DNA of 64,000 nucleotides from Pseudoxanthomonas sp. GTDB taxonomy: Bacteria > Pseudomonadota > Gammaproteobacteria > Xanthomonadales > Xanthomonadaceae. The stretch is taken from assembly GCF_027498035.1 (NCBI RefSeq), contig NZ_CP114978.1, forward strand, positions 3,038,001 through 3,102,000, in the 5' to 3' direction. Positions 1 through 8,917 of the stretch are shown here, one piece after another. The position numbers and the translations under genes were made by a program. The notes under the pieces were generated by a model. The model did not search any database and was not told the DNA's origin. It saw only the letters and a list, made by a program, of their open reading frames with translations. Every line of letters begins with the position of its first letter. Positions within the stretch are counted from its first letter, which is position 1.

Positions 1-443
1 GGGTAGGCGCCGGGCTTGATCGTCTTGAAGCGATAGCGGCCGTGTTCGTCGGTCAGCACCTGGCCGGTGCCCTTGAAATTGGGGTCTAGCGGCGCGTCGT
101 GCTGGTCGCCCTTGTGCAGGTAGCGGCCGGCGGCGTTGCACTGCCAGACCTCGACCACAGTGTTGCGCACGGGCTTGCCGTTCTCATCCAGTACGCGGCC
201 GGAGACGATGATGCGCTCACCCAGCGGCTGGCCCGGGAAGCCGGCAGTCAGGTCGGCGCCGTGTTCGCCCAGGGTCAGGCGGTCCAGCGTGGGGCCGGTC
301 ACTTCCGACAGCGTCACCGGGATCGCGATGGGCTCGCTACCGACGCCACGCAGCACCGTCGATGCGTAGGACGGGTGGATGAAAGGTGGTTGCGAGCCGG
401 GGTAGGGCTTGCGGTAACCGAGGAGGGGCTTGGATTCGCTCAT
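1..443 (-). CDS. pcaH: Protocatechuate 3,4-dioxygenase beta subunit, N-terminal part (runs off the left edge)
   Basis: The frame read leftward from the ATG at 443 encodes about 147 residues that match the start of the beta chain of the non-heme iron intradiol dioxygenase, which cleaves protocatechuate to 3-carboxy-cis,cis-muconate. Visible family signatures are the early GYRKPYPGSQPPF and HPSYASTVLR segments, then VEVWQCNAAGRY, whose final Tyr corresponds to the first iron-ligand tyrosine, and LDPNFKGTGQVLTDEHGRY. The remaining ligands lie outside the window. A GGAG sits just upstream of the ATG. The gene is last in the visible pca series, 223 bp after pcaF, with a REP pair in the gap. Identity is clear; the truncation is only the window edge. 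Confidence 0.93.
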   Translation of the reverse strand, partial: MSESKPLLGYRKPYPGSQPPFIHPSYASTVLRGVGSEPIAIPVTLSEVTGPTLDRLTLGEHGADLTAGFPGQPLGERIIVSGRVLDENGKPVRNTVVEVWQCNAAGRYLHKGDQHDAPLDPNFKGTGQVLTDEHGRYRFKTIKPGAY

Positions 444-501
444 CGCGGACTCCGTTGGCGGGGCGGCGCTGGACGCCGCGGGCTTGCTTGTTGTTGTCTT
501 T

Positions 502-637
502 GTAGAGCGGACCTTGGTCCGCTGTTGTTGCTTTGCTGCTGCTTGGCGCGCTTGGAAGGATGCATCGCTTCGGCCCAATACTTCGGTAAGGCCGCAGCGG
601 AGTCCCCAAGATGGGATTGCCACAAGCTCCGCTCTAC
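502..637. repeat. Pair of GTAG-type REP hairpins, one carrying a 40-bp dispersed repeat
   Basis: Bases 502-505 are GTAG, followed by a perfect 8-bp stem (506-513 with 516-523, TT loop). About 70 bp on, 595-634 is a 40-bp segment that ends in CTAC in the opposite orientation. Its reverse complement recurs exactly at 61261-61300. Two REPs facing each other between pcaF and pcaH look like the GTAG (SMAG-like) elements of Stenotrophomonas and relatives. They could stabilise or attenuate the pca transcript. Confidence 0.75.
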
Positions 638-666
638 AAAAACGCAGGGCGGGGCATTCCGATGGA

Positions 667-1876
667 TCAGACGCGTTCGATCGCCAGCGCCACGCCCTGG
701 CCGACGCCGATGCACATGGTCGCAAGACCACGCCTGCCACCGGAAGCCTCCAGTTGCCGCAACAGCGTCAGGGTGATGCGTGCGCCGCTCATGCCCAGCG
801 GATGGCCGATGGCGATGGCGCCGCCGTTGGCATTGACGTGCGCGGCATCGTCGGCGATGCCGAGTTCACGCATGCAGGCCAGGCCCTGCGCGGCGAAGGC
901 TTCGTTGAGTTCGATTGCATCGAAGTCGCCGATCTTCAGGCCCAAACGCGCCATCAGTTTCTGCGTGGCAGGGACCGGGCCGATGCCCATGTAAGCCGGT
1001 TCCACGCCGGCCGAGGCGAAGCCCAGCACGCGGGCACGCGGGGTCAGGCCCAGCGCCTTGACCTGTTCGCCCGAAGCCAGCAGCAGCGCGGCGGCGCCGT
1101 CGTTGATGCCCGAGGCATTGCCGGCGGTCACCGTGCCCGGCTGGCGGAAGATCGGCTTGAGCTTGGCCAGTGCTTCCAGGGTGGTGTCGGCGCGCGGATG
1201 TTCGTCGCGGGTCACCTCGATGGTCTCGCCACGCTTCTTGCCCGGCGCGGTCACCGCGGTGATCTCGCCGTCGAAGAACCCTGCCGCCTGCGCGGCGGCC
1301 GCGCGCTGCTGGCTGCGTAGCGCGAACAGATCCTGGTCCTCGCGCGAGATGCCGTAGCGTGCGGCCACGTTCTCGGCGGTTTCGCCCATCAGATCCACGC
1401 CGTACTCGGCTTTCATCTTCGGGTTGATGAAACGCCAGCCCATCGTGGTGTCTTCGATCTGCTGGTTGCGGGCGAAGGCGCTCTCGGCCTTGCCCATCAC
1501 CCAGGGCGCGCGCGACATCGACTCGACGCCACCGGCGATGGCCAGGCCCAGTTCACCGGCGCGGATGCCGCGCGAGACGGTGCCGATGGCATCCAGGCCC
1601 GAGCCGCACAGGCGGTTGAGCGTGCTGCCCGGCACGGTCGAATGGCAGGCCGGCCAGCAGCAGGCTCATGCGCGCGACGTTGCGGTTGTCTTCGCCGGCC
1701 TGGTTGGCGCAGCCCAGGTACACGTCTTCGATCAGCGCCGGGTCGATGCCCGGATTGCGCGCGATCAGCGCTTTCAGCGGCACCGCGCCCAGGTCGTCGG
1801 CGCGCACGCCGGCCAGCGCGCCGCCGTAGCGGCCCACGGGTGTGCGGATGCCATCGATGATGAAGGTTTCGCTCAT
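667..1876 (-). pseudogene. pcaF: 3-oxoadipyl-CoA thiolase, interrupted by a +1 frameshift
   Basis: Two overlapping frames make one thiolase. The first starts at 1876 (MSETFIIDGIRTPVGRYGG) and runs to about 1640. The second resumes at 1635 with PGSTLNRLCGSGLDA, which holds the catalytic Cys, and goes on to the C-terminal NGGAIAIGHPLG and CIGVGQG motifs. The span is 1210 nt, which is 402 codons plus stop plus one base, so one extra base near 1636-1645 explains the break. Dropping one of the paired A/T bases at 1641-1642 gives GLPSTVPGSTLN. The enzyme performs the last step of the beta-ketoadipate pathway, releasing acetyl-CoA and succinyl-CoA. It lies 11 bp after pcaJ. Sequencing error is as likely as real inactivation. 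Confidence 0.9.
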
Positions 1877-1887
1877 TGCATCGCTCC

Positions 1888-2532
1888 TCAGTGCGCCAGC
1901 GTCAGGCCGGTCAGGCGCTGCAGCTCGTCAATCGAAAGGCCGTCGACCAGTTCGACCACGCGTGCGCCATCGGCGCCCAGATCGAACACGCCCAGGTCGC
2001 TGTACACGCGGCTGACGCAGCGCAGGCCGGTCAGCGGATACGTGCAGTCGGCGACCAACTTGCTTTCGCCGGTCTTGGTCAGCAGGTCCATCATCACGTA
2101 GGTCTGCTTGGCGCCGATGGCCAGGTCCATCGCGCCGCCCACGGCGGGGATCGCGTCGGGTGCGCCGGTGCTCCAGTTGGCCAGGTCGCCGTGCTGGGAC
2201 ACCTGGAACGCACCCAGCACGCACACGTCCAGATGGCCGCCGCGCATCATTGCGAACGAGTCGGCATGGTGGAAATAGCAGCCGCCGGTGAGCAGCGTCA
2301 CCGGCTGCTTGCCGGCGTTGATCAGGTCCGGATCTTCCTCGCCTTTGGCCGGCGCCGGGCCCATGCCGAGCAGGCCGTTTTCGCTCTGCAGGAAAATCTC
2401 TTTATCCGCCGGCAGATAGTTGGCGACCTGTGTGGGCAGGCCGATGCCGAGGTTGACGTAGGCGCCTTCGGGGATGTCGCGGGCCACGCGTTCGGCCATC
2501 TGTTCGCGGGTCAGTCGCTGGTAGCTGCTCAT
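1888..2532 (-). CDS. pcaJ: 3-oxoadipate CoA-transferase subunit B
   Basis: The 214-residue protein is the beta subunit of the succinyl-CoA:3-oxoadipate CoA-transferase, which activates beta-ketoadipate before thiolysis. The family's catalytic glutamate motif is visible as QSENGLLGMGP near residue 50, preceded by VNLGIGLPTQVANYLP. The length is normal for the subunit. Its ATG overlaps the pcaI stop by 4 bp, so the two subunits are probably translationally coupled, as usual for pcaIJ. It is followed closely by the thiolase gene. Confidence 0.95.
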   Translation of the reverse strand: MSSYQRLTREQMAERVARDIPEGAYVNLGIGLPTQVANYLPADKEIFLQSENGLLGMGPAPAKGEEDPDLINAGKQPVTLLTGGCYFHHADSFAMMRGGHLDVCVLGAFQVSQHGDLANWSTGAPDAIPAVGGAMDLAIGAKQTYVMMDLLTKTGESKLVADCTYPLTGLRCVSRVYSDLGVFDLGADGARVVELVDGLSIDELQRLTGLTLAH

Positions 2533-3209
2533 GCGCTGGCCTCCTTGTGGCCGACCGCAATCACGCGCTGGACGAAGATGCCGGGCGTGACGACGGTTTC
2601 GGGATCGAGCGCGCCGAGGTCGACGATTTCATGCACCTGCGCGATCGTGCAGGCTGCGGCCATCGCCATCAGCGGGCCGAAATTGCGCGCGGTCTTGCGA
2701 TACACCAGGTTGCCCCAGCGGTCGCCCTTGTGCGCCTTGATCAGGGCGAAGTCGGCGCGGATCGGGTATTCCAGCACGTAGTGCTTGCCGTCGATCTCGC
2801 GCGTTTCCTTGCCGTCGGCCAGTTCGGTGCCGTAGCCGGTGGGGGTGAAGATCGCGCCCAGGCCATTGCCGGCGGCGTGGATGCGTGCGGCCAGGTTGCC
2901 TTGCGGGACCAGTTCCAGTTCGATCTCGCCGGCGCGGTAGGCCGCGTCGAAATGCTGCGAGTCACTCTGGCGCGGGAACGAGCACACGATCTTGCGCACG
3001 CGCTTGTGCTTGATCAGCGCGGCCAGCCCGGTCTCGCCGTTGCCGGCGTTGTTGTTGACGATGGTCAGTTCGCGCGCGCCGTGTTCGATCAGCGCATCGA
3101 TCAGCTGGTCCGGCATGCCGGCCGTGCCGAAGCCGCCGATCATCACCGTGGCGCCGTCGTGGATGTCGGCTACCGCCGCTTCCACCGAATCCAGGGTCTT
3201 GTCGATCAT
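2529..3209 (-). CDS. pcaI: 3-oxoadipate CoA-transferase subunit A
   Basis: The 226-residue alpha subunit pairs with the downstream pcaJ product to transfer CoA from succinyl-CoA to 3-oxoadipate. The early glycine-rich MIGGFGTAGMPDQLIDAL segment and IVNNNAGNGETGLAAL are typical of family I CoA-transferase alpha subunits. The gene is first in a pcaI-pcaJ-pcaF-...-pcaH run and has a 269-bp upstream gap containing candidate operators at 3374-3424. The start at 3209 has an AGGA/GAGG ribosome-binding stretch. Identification is firm. Confidence 0.95.
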   Translation of the reverse strand: MIDKTLDSVEAAVADIHDGATVMIGGFGTAGMPDQLIDALIEHGARELTIVNNNAGNGETGLAALIKHKRVRKIVCSFPRQSDSQHFDAAYRAGEIELELVPQGNLAARIHAAGNGLGAIFTPTGYGTELADGKETREIDGKHYVLEYPIRADFALIKAHKGDRWGNLVYRKTARNFGPLMAMAAACTIAQVHEIVDLGALDPETVVTPGIFVQRVIAVGHKEASA

Positions 3210-3373
3210 GGCCTCGCATCCTGAGCGCGATCACGCGCGGTGCGGAGCAGGAGTGCGCCAGGGCGCGGGAGAGCGATGGAAAACATCGAAAGCACATCCT
3301 CGGCAGTGGAACCGGGCGCACGCCACGCGCACGCGGGGAAGGCCACGGTGAACCTGGAGCAAAACAGCGTCAA

Positions 3374-3424
3374 TCCGAATATCGGAATTATGTGCGTTAT
3401 TCGCACAAAATAGACCAAGGTCTA
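3374..3424 (-). promoter_or_regulatory. Candidate promoter/operator region of the pcaIJF operon
   Basis: Three inverted repeats sit about 165-215 bp upstream of pcaI: TCCGA-ATA-TCGGA (3374-3386), TGTGCG-TTATT-CGCACA (3391-3407, perfect 6-bp arms) and TAGACC-AA-GGTCTA (3411-3424). The second resembles the PcaR box of Pseudomonas putida as I remember it (GTTCGATAATCGCAC). The first shares its CCGAATATCG core with the site upstream of the quiC-like gene at 8918-8945. This suggests a common IclR-type regulator; the regulator gene is not in the window. Confidence 0.55.
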
Positions 3425-3478
3425 ATCCGGTGTGCCGTGGCTGTTTTCCGCGATGTCGAGGCGGGCGCGTGGCGCGCT

Positions 3479-4786
3479 TCAGCGCCGCGCTGCCAGCCGC
3501 ATCGACAGCACCGCCACCACCGCCACCAGCAGCGGTAGCGCCAGTACGTAGTACAGGTTGGCCGGCTGCCAGCCGGCGTCGACCAGCACACCGACGGTCA
3601 TCGGCGAAAGGATCGCGCCGATGCGGCCGATGCCGATCGCCCATCCCAATCCCGTCGTGCGCACCGACGCGTCGAACACGATCGGCGCCACCGCATACAG
3701 GCCGGCCATCGAGCCGAACAGCGCCGCGCCGATGACGAAGGCCACCGGGAAGGCCAGGTTCAACTGCGTGCCCAGCCAGGCGAACACCACCATGCCGACC
3801 GCGGCGATGACGAAGCTGCCGGCCGTCAGGCGCGTGATCAAAAAGCGCGACGCCAGCCAGCCAAACAGCGCGCCGCCGAAGATCCCGCCCAGGTTGAGCA
3901 GCACGCCGCCGGTGATGCCCTGTTCGGCCGACATGCCCGCCTGGACCAGCAGCTTGGGCGTCCAGCTCAGCACGAAGTAGAACGCGAACATGTGCATGAA
4001 GAAGCCCAGCGCGATCAGCACCGTGTTGCGACGCAGGCCGCTGGTGAACAGCGCTGCATAGCCGGCCCTGGGCGGCGTGGCCGGCGCTGCGGGCAATGCG
4101 GTGAGCGCCGGTTGCTGCATGCGCGCCAGCAGCGCGTTGAGGCGCTCCAGCGCGCCGTCGGGCCGCCGGCTGACCAGGAAATCCAGTGACTCGGGCAGCA
4201 GCGCCAGCACCACCGGGATGCACAGCAGCGAGGCCGCCGCGCCGAACACGAACACCGAATGCCAGCCCCAGTGTTCCAGCATGGCCGCGGCGATCAGGCC
4301 GCCGATGGTCGCGCCGATGGGATAGCCGGTGGCCTGCAACGCCACCGCGGTGCTGCGCCACTTGGGGCTGGCGTACTCGGCGGTGATCACGCCCACGCCG
4401 GCCAGCATGCCGCCGATGCCGATGCCGGTGAACACGCGCAGCGCAGCCAGCTGCCAGGCGTCCTGGGCGAACGCCGACAGCAGCATGCCCACGGTCAGGA
4501 TCACCAGGCACCACAGGATCATCGCGCGCCGGCCGTATTTGTCGGCCAGCGGTGCCAGCACCAGCGAGCCCAGCGCCATGCCGACCAGCCCGGCGCTGAG
4601 CATCAGGCCCAGCTCCTTGCCGCTCAGGCCCCAGTCGGCCGATACGTGCGGTGCGGCGAAGGCCATGACCATCACGTCGAAGCCGTCGAGCATGTTGAGC
4701 AGTACGCAGATGGCGATGGCCAGCCACTGGAAACGGCTCATGCGGTTCAAGGTGACAACGGCGGATGTGGCGTTGGCGTGGGCCAT
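3479..4786 (-). CDS. pcaK: MFS aromatic acid transporter (AAHS family, PcaK-like)
   Basis: The start at 4786 gives 435 residues and has a GGAG Shine-Dalgarno; the frame stays open upstream but lacks protein character there. The protein is a 12-segment major facilitator. It has the AAHS-family DGFD motif in the first membrane helix (about residues 34-37), the cytoplasmic LADKYGRRA loop and PESLDFLVSRR in the central loop. Such carriers import protocatechuate, 4-hydroxybenzoate or related acids with protons. Position between quiB-like and pcaI supports protocatechuate uptake from the periplasm. The exact substrate is inferred; it could equally serve another aromatic or quinate-type acid. Confidence 0.85.
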   Translation of the reverse strand: MAHANATSAVVTLNRMSRFQWLAIAICVLLNMLDGFDVMVMAFAAPHVSADWGLSGKELGLMLSAGLVGMALGSLVLAPLADKYGRRAMILWCLVILTVGMLLSAFAQDAWQLAALRVFTGIGIGGMLAGVGVITAEYASPKWRSTAVALQATGYPIGATIGGLIAAAMLEHWGWHSVFVFGAAASLLCIPVVLALLPESLDFLVSRRPDGALERLNALLARMQQPALTALPAAPATPPRAGYAALFTSGLRRNTVLIALGFFMHMFAFYFVLSWTPKLLVQAGMSAEQGITGGVLLNLGGIFGGALFGWLASRFLITRLTAGSFVIAAVGMVVFAWLGTQLNLAFPVAFVIGAALFGSMAGLYAVAPIVFDASVRTTGLGWAIGIGRIGAILSPMTVGVLVDAGWQPANLYYVLALPLLVAVVAVLSMRLAARR

Positions 4787-4926
4787 GGCGGCTCCTTCGG
4801 TCCTGCGTGACGGGCCTGGCCCGGTGGTCCCGCACTTCGTCGGGACGGTATCGCCAGCCATGGCAGACGGGCACGCCGCCCTCGCGGCGGCGCGTGCAAC
4901 GACGCGGGCGGCTGCCCGGCGCGGGC

Positions 4927-5820
4927 CTACTGCGGCTTCTTGGTGGCGTTGTCCAGCGTGGTCAGGATGCCGCGCAGTGTGCCGACTTCGATCTGGCCCG
5001 GCGCCGAGGCGGTGCCGATCATGCCGAAGGTCAGTGCCTGGCCGAAGGTCTCGCCGGCCAGGCGCGAGACCACGCCGGTCGGACCCATCGACATGGTCAG
5101 CAGCGGCCGGTCGCTGGTCTGGCGCAGCTGCCAGGTGGCATCCAGCAGTTTGAGCACATCGCCCGGGTTCTGCGGCATCACCGCGATCTTCAGTACGTCC
5201 GCGCCCAGGGCCTGCTGCTTGTGCAGGCGCGACACGATTTCCGCCGTGTCGGGGGTGGCATGGAAGTCGTGGTTGGACATCACGATGTACGCGCCGGCCG
5301 TGTGCGCGGCCGCGATGATCTGCTTGACCACCGCTTCGTCGCGGAACATCTCCACGTCGTACAGGTCTGCCGCCTTTGCCTTGATCAGCGCCGCGTACAG
5401 CTTGCCGTAGTCGGCATCGCTGATCGCGGTGGCGCCGCCTTCGTTGCTGGTGCGGAAGGTCAGGATCACCGGCTTGCCGCCAGCCGCCGTGGCGATTTGC
5501 GGGGCCAGCTTGATCAGTGCCTTGGCATCGCTGGCGATGTCCAGGTAATCGATGCGCCACTCGACCACGTCGGTATCGGCATTGGCGCCGATCGTCCGGG
5601 CCTGGGCCAGCTGTTCGGCCGCGGTCTTGGCGGTGACCGGCACGATGGTCTTGGGCGCACCCTCGCCAATGACCACGCCCTTGACGGCAATGGTGCGGAC
5701 GGCAGCGGCGGAGGCGGGGGCGTTGGTCATGTCGGCAGCAAGGGCAGCGGTGGTGGCGCTGGCCGTCATCGAGATGGCCAGCAGCACGCGGGCGGCTAGG
5801 GTAGTACGGACAAGCTTCAT
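4927..5820 (-). CDS. quiB: Secreted type I 3-dehydroquinate dehydratase (QuiB-like)
   Basis: The 297-residue protein has an N-terminal signal peptide (cleavage likely after AALAA, about residue 29) and then a type I dehydroquinase barrel. Landmarks are EWRIDYLD, MSNHDFH with the catalytic His, LKIAVMP with the Schiff-base Lys, and SMGPTGVVSRLAGETFGQAL near the end. Type I enzymes dehydrate 3-dehydroquinate to 3-dehydroshikimate. Export plus location in a pca/porin block points to catabolic quinate use in the periplasm rather than aromatic amino acid biosynthesis, as for Acinetobacter QuiB. The motifs are seen; the catabolic role is inferred from context. Confidence 0.88.
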   Translation of the reverse strand: MKLVRTTLAARVLLAISMTASATTAALAADMTNAPASAAAVRTIAVKGVVIGEGAPKTIVPVTAKTAAEQLAQARTIGANADTDVVEWRIDYLDIASDAKALIKLAPQIATAAGGKPVILTFRTSNEGGATAISDADYGKLYAALIKAKAADLYDVEMFRDEAVVKQIIAAAHTAGAYIVMSNHDFHATPDTAEIVSRLHKQQALGADVLKIAVMPQNPGDVLKLLDATWQLRQTSDRPLLTMSMGPTGVVSRLAGETFGQALTFGMIGTASAPGQIEVGTLRGILTTLDNATKKPQ

Positions 5821-5869
5821 CTGAATCCCTCCCAGGAGGATGTCTTGGCGCAGTGGTGCGGGAAAAACC

Positions 5870-7174
5870 TTAGAACGTGATCTTGGCCTGCAGGCCCACC
5901 GCCAGCGCGTTGTCGGTCTGGGTGTAGGCGAACGTGCCGGGGTTGGTGATGTACTGCACGTCCGGGCGCAGCATCAGCCACGGATTGACCTGGAAGCTGT
6001 AGGACAGCTCGAACAGCTCTTCGGCGCCGGTGAGGGCGTACAGCGGCGAATCGGTGGCCACGCCGGCGTTCTGCAGCGTGGCGCGTCGCGCGTCCACCAG
6101 GCGGTGGTTGATGTCGGCGCCCACGTAGCCCAGCGCGATGCGGTCCTTGGTCCGCGAGCCCACGCCCTGCCAGACGCCGCCAACCGCGTACCAGCGCTTG
6201 AGCTGGGCGGTATCGGTGTCCGACTCCATGTACTGGGCGAAGCCGGTCAGGCCGATATCGGCCTGGCTGCCCGGTGTGTAGACCTTCTGTTCGACCAGCA
6301 CGTAGGCGCCATCGCGACCGGTGACCGAACTGGTGTCCAGGCCTTTCTTGGCCACGCGCGAAGAGTCGTAATAGCCGCCGAACTTGTACACGCCCGGGTA
6401 GCGGGTGCCGGTGCCGGGTTTCCAGGTCACTTCCACCGGGAACAGCGAGCCGGTGGTGCCCGACACGCCGGGGCGGAATGCGTTGTGGACGTTGTCGCCG
6501 GCCAGGTTCGGGTTCACCTGGAACCAGCCCGCGCGCAGGTTCACTTCCTTGGTCAACTGCTCGGCAAATTCACCGCCCCAGCGCGCGGTCGGATAGTTGT
6601 ACCAGCCGCTGTTGCCACTCATGGCCAGCGGGTGCGCGCAGAAGGCGGCATTGACGAAGTTGGTCAGCAGCGTGTGCGAACCGAACTGGTTGCCCATCGC
6701 ATAGAAGCCCAGCTTGAAGTACGACTTGCCGCCGTTGAACTTCTGGTCGTAGCTGAGCTCGGTCAGGCGCGTGTACTGGCCGCCGTAGGCCTCCTGGATC
6801 GGGAAGCGGTTGCCCACCAGGTCGGCCGAGGTGCTGTTGCCGCGCCGGTCGTTGAGGGTGAAGTGGATCGTGCCGCCGTCCCAGCCGGCCAGCTTGCCCA
6901 TGTCCAGGTCCATGCCCACGCGCACCTGCTGGGCGTAGCGCGCGCCGGTGTCCTTGCCGCCATCGACGATGCCCATGGCCTCGCCGACGTAGTCGCCGCG
7001 CAGGGTGATGCCCTTGTCCACCAGCGAGGCGCGCTTGCCATCCCAGCCGCCGAACAGAGAGTCGGTGTCGTAGGCATCGGCGGCGCTGGCGATGCCGGGC
7101 AGGGCCAGCAGCGCGGCGGCCAGCGGCGCCAGGGCGAAGGATGGACGGAACGAAGCGGCGTGACGGTACGACAT
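5870..7174 (-). CDS. OprB-family carbohydrate porin (QuiX-like position)
   Basis: The 434-residue protein has a signal peptide ending near GIASA (about residue 31). The rest is an aromatic-rich beta-barrel pattern that starts with LFGGWDGKRASLVDKGITL, the typical OprB opening, and ends in a terminal Phe (VGLQAKITF), the outer-membrane assembly signal. OprB porins pass sugars and polyols. Between the two secreted dehydratases it most likely admits quinate or shikimate, matching the porin quiX of the Acinetobacter pca-qui cluster. Gaps of 69 bp upstream and 49 bp downstream suggest one operon. Confidence 0.85.
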   Translation of the reverse strand: MSYRHAASFRPSFALAPLAAALLALPGIASAADAYDTDSLFGGWDGKRASLVDKGITLRGDYVGEAMGIVDGGKDTGARYAQQVRVGMDLDMGKLAGWDGGTIHFTLNDRRGNSTSADLVGNRFPIQEAYGGQYTRLTELSYDQKFNGGKSYFKLGFYAMGNQFGSHTLLTNFVNAAFCAHPLAMSGNSGWYNYPTARWGGEFAEQLTKEVNLRAGWFQVNPNLAGDNVHNAFRPGVSGTTGSLFPVEVTWKPGTGTRYPGVYKFGGYYDSSRVAKKGLDTSSVTGRDGAYVLVEQKVYTPGSQADIGLTGFAQYMESDTDTAQLKRWYAVGGVWQGVGSRTKDRIALGYVGADINHRLVDARRATLQNAGVATDSPLYALTGAEELFELSYSFQVNPWLMLRPDVQYITNPGTFAYTQTDNALAVGLQAKITF

Positions 7175-7243
7175 GGGGAGAGGCCTTGCGTTGAATGCGT
7201 CGAAAGAGGGCTGCGCATCGGCGTGGATGCGCGGCAGGAGGCG

Positions 7244-8770
7244 TCAGCGGCCGACGGCGTGCGGGGCGGACAACGGCGAGGTCGCACCATCCAGGGCGGT
7301 CACGGTGCTGGTGACGCCGCCGACTGCGGTGGCATCGTCAGAGGTGTAGCTGAAACGGCCCTGGCCCTGCGTGTCGGTGGCGACCGAGATGCTGCCCAGG
7401 TAGTGCGCCGCTTCGTCATCGCTGGCCTTGGCATTGCCGAAGACCTCGATGCGATGCACGGTGCTTGGGACACCGCTGAAATGACCGTCGATGGACAGGC
7501 CCTTGCCGCTACGGCGCGCGCTGTCGATGACAGGCGCGACGATACCCCCGTTGGGCGCGGGCTGGCAGTTGTCGTTGATGTGATCGCTGCAGATTTTGGC
7601 CTTCTTCGCAGGATCGGGGTCCACGCCGATGCCGCGCGAGCCGACGAAAATGGCATGTTCCAAGCCCGGCACGCCGAATACGATCGCCCCGCGCGGCTGT
7701 CCCGGCACGCAGGCGCCGCCGGCCTGGCAGCGTTCGATCTTCAGCCCGTTGCCGGTGATGACGTTGGCGCTGATGCGGTTGGGCAGCGAGGTCGGCTGCG
7801 GGCGCACGGCCACGCCGATACCGTTGCCAGTGATGGTGTTGCCATCGACCACGTTGTCGCGGCCGGTCAGGCTGACGCCGATGGAGTTGCCGGTGAAGGT
7901 ATTGGCCGCGATGGTGTTGCGGTTGCCCCAGTTGATCTGCAGGCCGTCGGAGTAATTTTCGAAGCGGTTGCGGATCACCGTGTTGTCGTTGCCCCACAGG
8001 ATCTCGATGCCCTGCGAGGGCTCGGCATTGGCGTCGGTGGAGCGGAACACGTTGTCGGCCACCAGGTTCCAGGCCGCGCCGCGGGTCAGCTCCAGGCCGT
8101 CGCCGTTGTCGATGAACTCATTGCGCACCACGCGGTTGTGGACCGTAGTGGTCGGCGTGGACTGGCCATTGCCGTCATCGCCGGTCAGCATCAGGCCGGC
8201 GCCGCCCTTGTTGGCGACGATCCGGTTGTCGTGGATCTCGCTGCCGCTGGCACGGTTGACCAGCACGCCGATGCAGAAGTTGCGCACTTCCAGGCCGGCC
8301 AGCTCCACGCCCTGCGTATCGCGCAGGACCAGGCCGGGCAGGGTGGTGGTGCGCACGTTGGTGCCGAACTGGCCTTCCACCGCACCCGGGCAGGCCTTGG
8401 TGCCTTCGCCGGTGACATAGGCCGACCCGTCGATGGCCACGAACTGCCCGGCCTGCTGCCACGGCACGCCGACGATGGCGACCGGGCCCTTGATCTCCGG
8501 CAGCGGCCGGGTCGGCTTGATCACGTACGGCGCGGCGCCAACAGCGGCGATTTCGATGCGGTACCTGCCCGGCGCGGCGTTGGCGGTGGTGATCGCCCAG
8601 CGCAGTGAGCCTTGCGCCTCGTCATCGGCGTAGCGGTTCACGACCAGCACCTCGCGCGGGACCGGCGCGGGTTCGGGCTGGTAGGCGCTGGCGGCACCCG
8701 GCAGGCAGGCCAACAGGCAGGCTGGCAAAGCCCGCAGCAACGGGCTGGGCGTGAACGTGGGACGACGCAT
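7244..8770 (-). CDS. Secreted right-handed beta-helix protein, probable 3-dehydroshikimate dehydratase (QuiC-like)
   Basis: The ATG at 8770 is chosen because GGAG lies 6 nt upstream and a clean signal peptide (ending LPGAASA) follows, giving 508 residues. The middle is a run of short imperfect repeats rich in Asn and Gly, such as NTVIRNRFENYSDGLQI, GNRNTIAANTFTGNSIGV and DNVVDGNTITGNGIGV, typical of parallel beta-helix (pectin-lyase-like) folds. Several residues repeat at roughly 20-25 spacing. To my recollection Acinetobacter QuiC is also a beta-helix-type protein unrelated to other dehydroshikimate dehydratases. The neighbours (dehydroquinase, porin, pca genes) make that role likely here. 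Other polysaccharide-acting beta-helix functions cannot be excluded from sequence alone. Confidence 0.68.
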   Translation of the reverse strand: MRRPTFTPSPLLRALPACLLACLPGAASAYQPEPAPVPREVLVVNRYADDEAQGSLRWAITTANAAPGRYRIEIAAVGAAPYVIKPTRPLPEIKGPVAIVGVPWQQAGQFVAIDGSAYVTGEGTKACPGAVEGQFGTNVRTTTLPGLVLRDTQGVELAGLEVRNFCIGVLVNRASGSEIHDNRIVANKGGAGLMLTGDDGNGQSTPTTTVHNRVVRNEFIDNGDGLELTRGAAWNLVADNVFRSTDANAEPSQGIEILWGNDNTVIRNRFENYSDGLQINWGNRNTIAANTFTGNSIGVSLTGRDNVVDGNTITGNGIGVAVRPQPTSLPNRISANVITGNGLKIERCQAGGACVPGQPRGAIVFGVPGLEHAIFVGSRGIGVDPDPAKKAKICSDHINDNCQPAPNGGIVAPVIDSARRSGKGLSIDGHFSGVPSTVHRIEVFGNAKASDDEAAHYLGSISVATDTQGQGRFSYTSDDATAVGGVTSTVTALDGATSPLSAPHAVGR

Positions 8771-8917
8771 GGACATCTCCGGGTGCAATCGGGACCGGGC
8801 CGGCAGGCGGCGCGGAGGGCAGGCAGACGTGTCGCGAACCCTCCGCGAAGACGGCTTCCAGCCGGCACCACTGCATGGGTACACACGCTAGATTCTCCGC
8901 AGTGCAGCATTCAAGTT

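Noticed and set aside
4787..5560. An N-terminal extension of the pcaK-like transporter to 693 residues
   Set aside because: The extension overlaps the dehydroquinase gene in another frame and lacks protein character; a GGAG precedes the ATG at 4786.
5840..8608. A 922-residue open frame on the plus strand opposite the porin and quiC-like genes
   Set aside because: It is antisense to three well-supported genes, is rich in Ala, Gly, His, Arg and Val as mirror frames of GC-rich genes are, and shows no domain or signal peptide.
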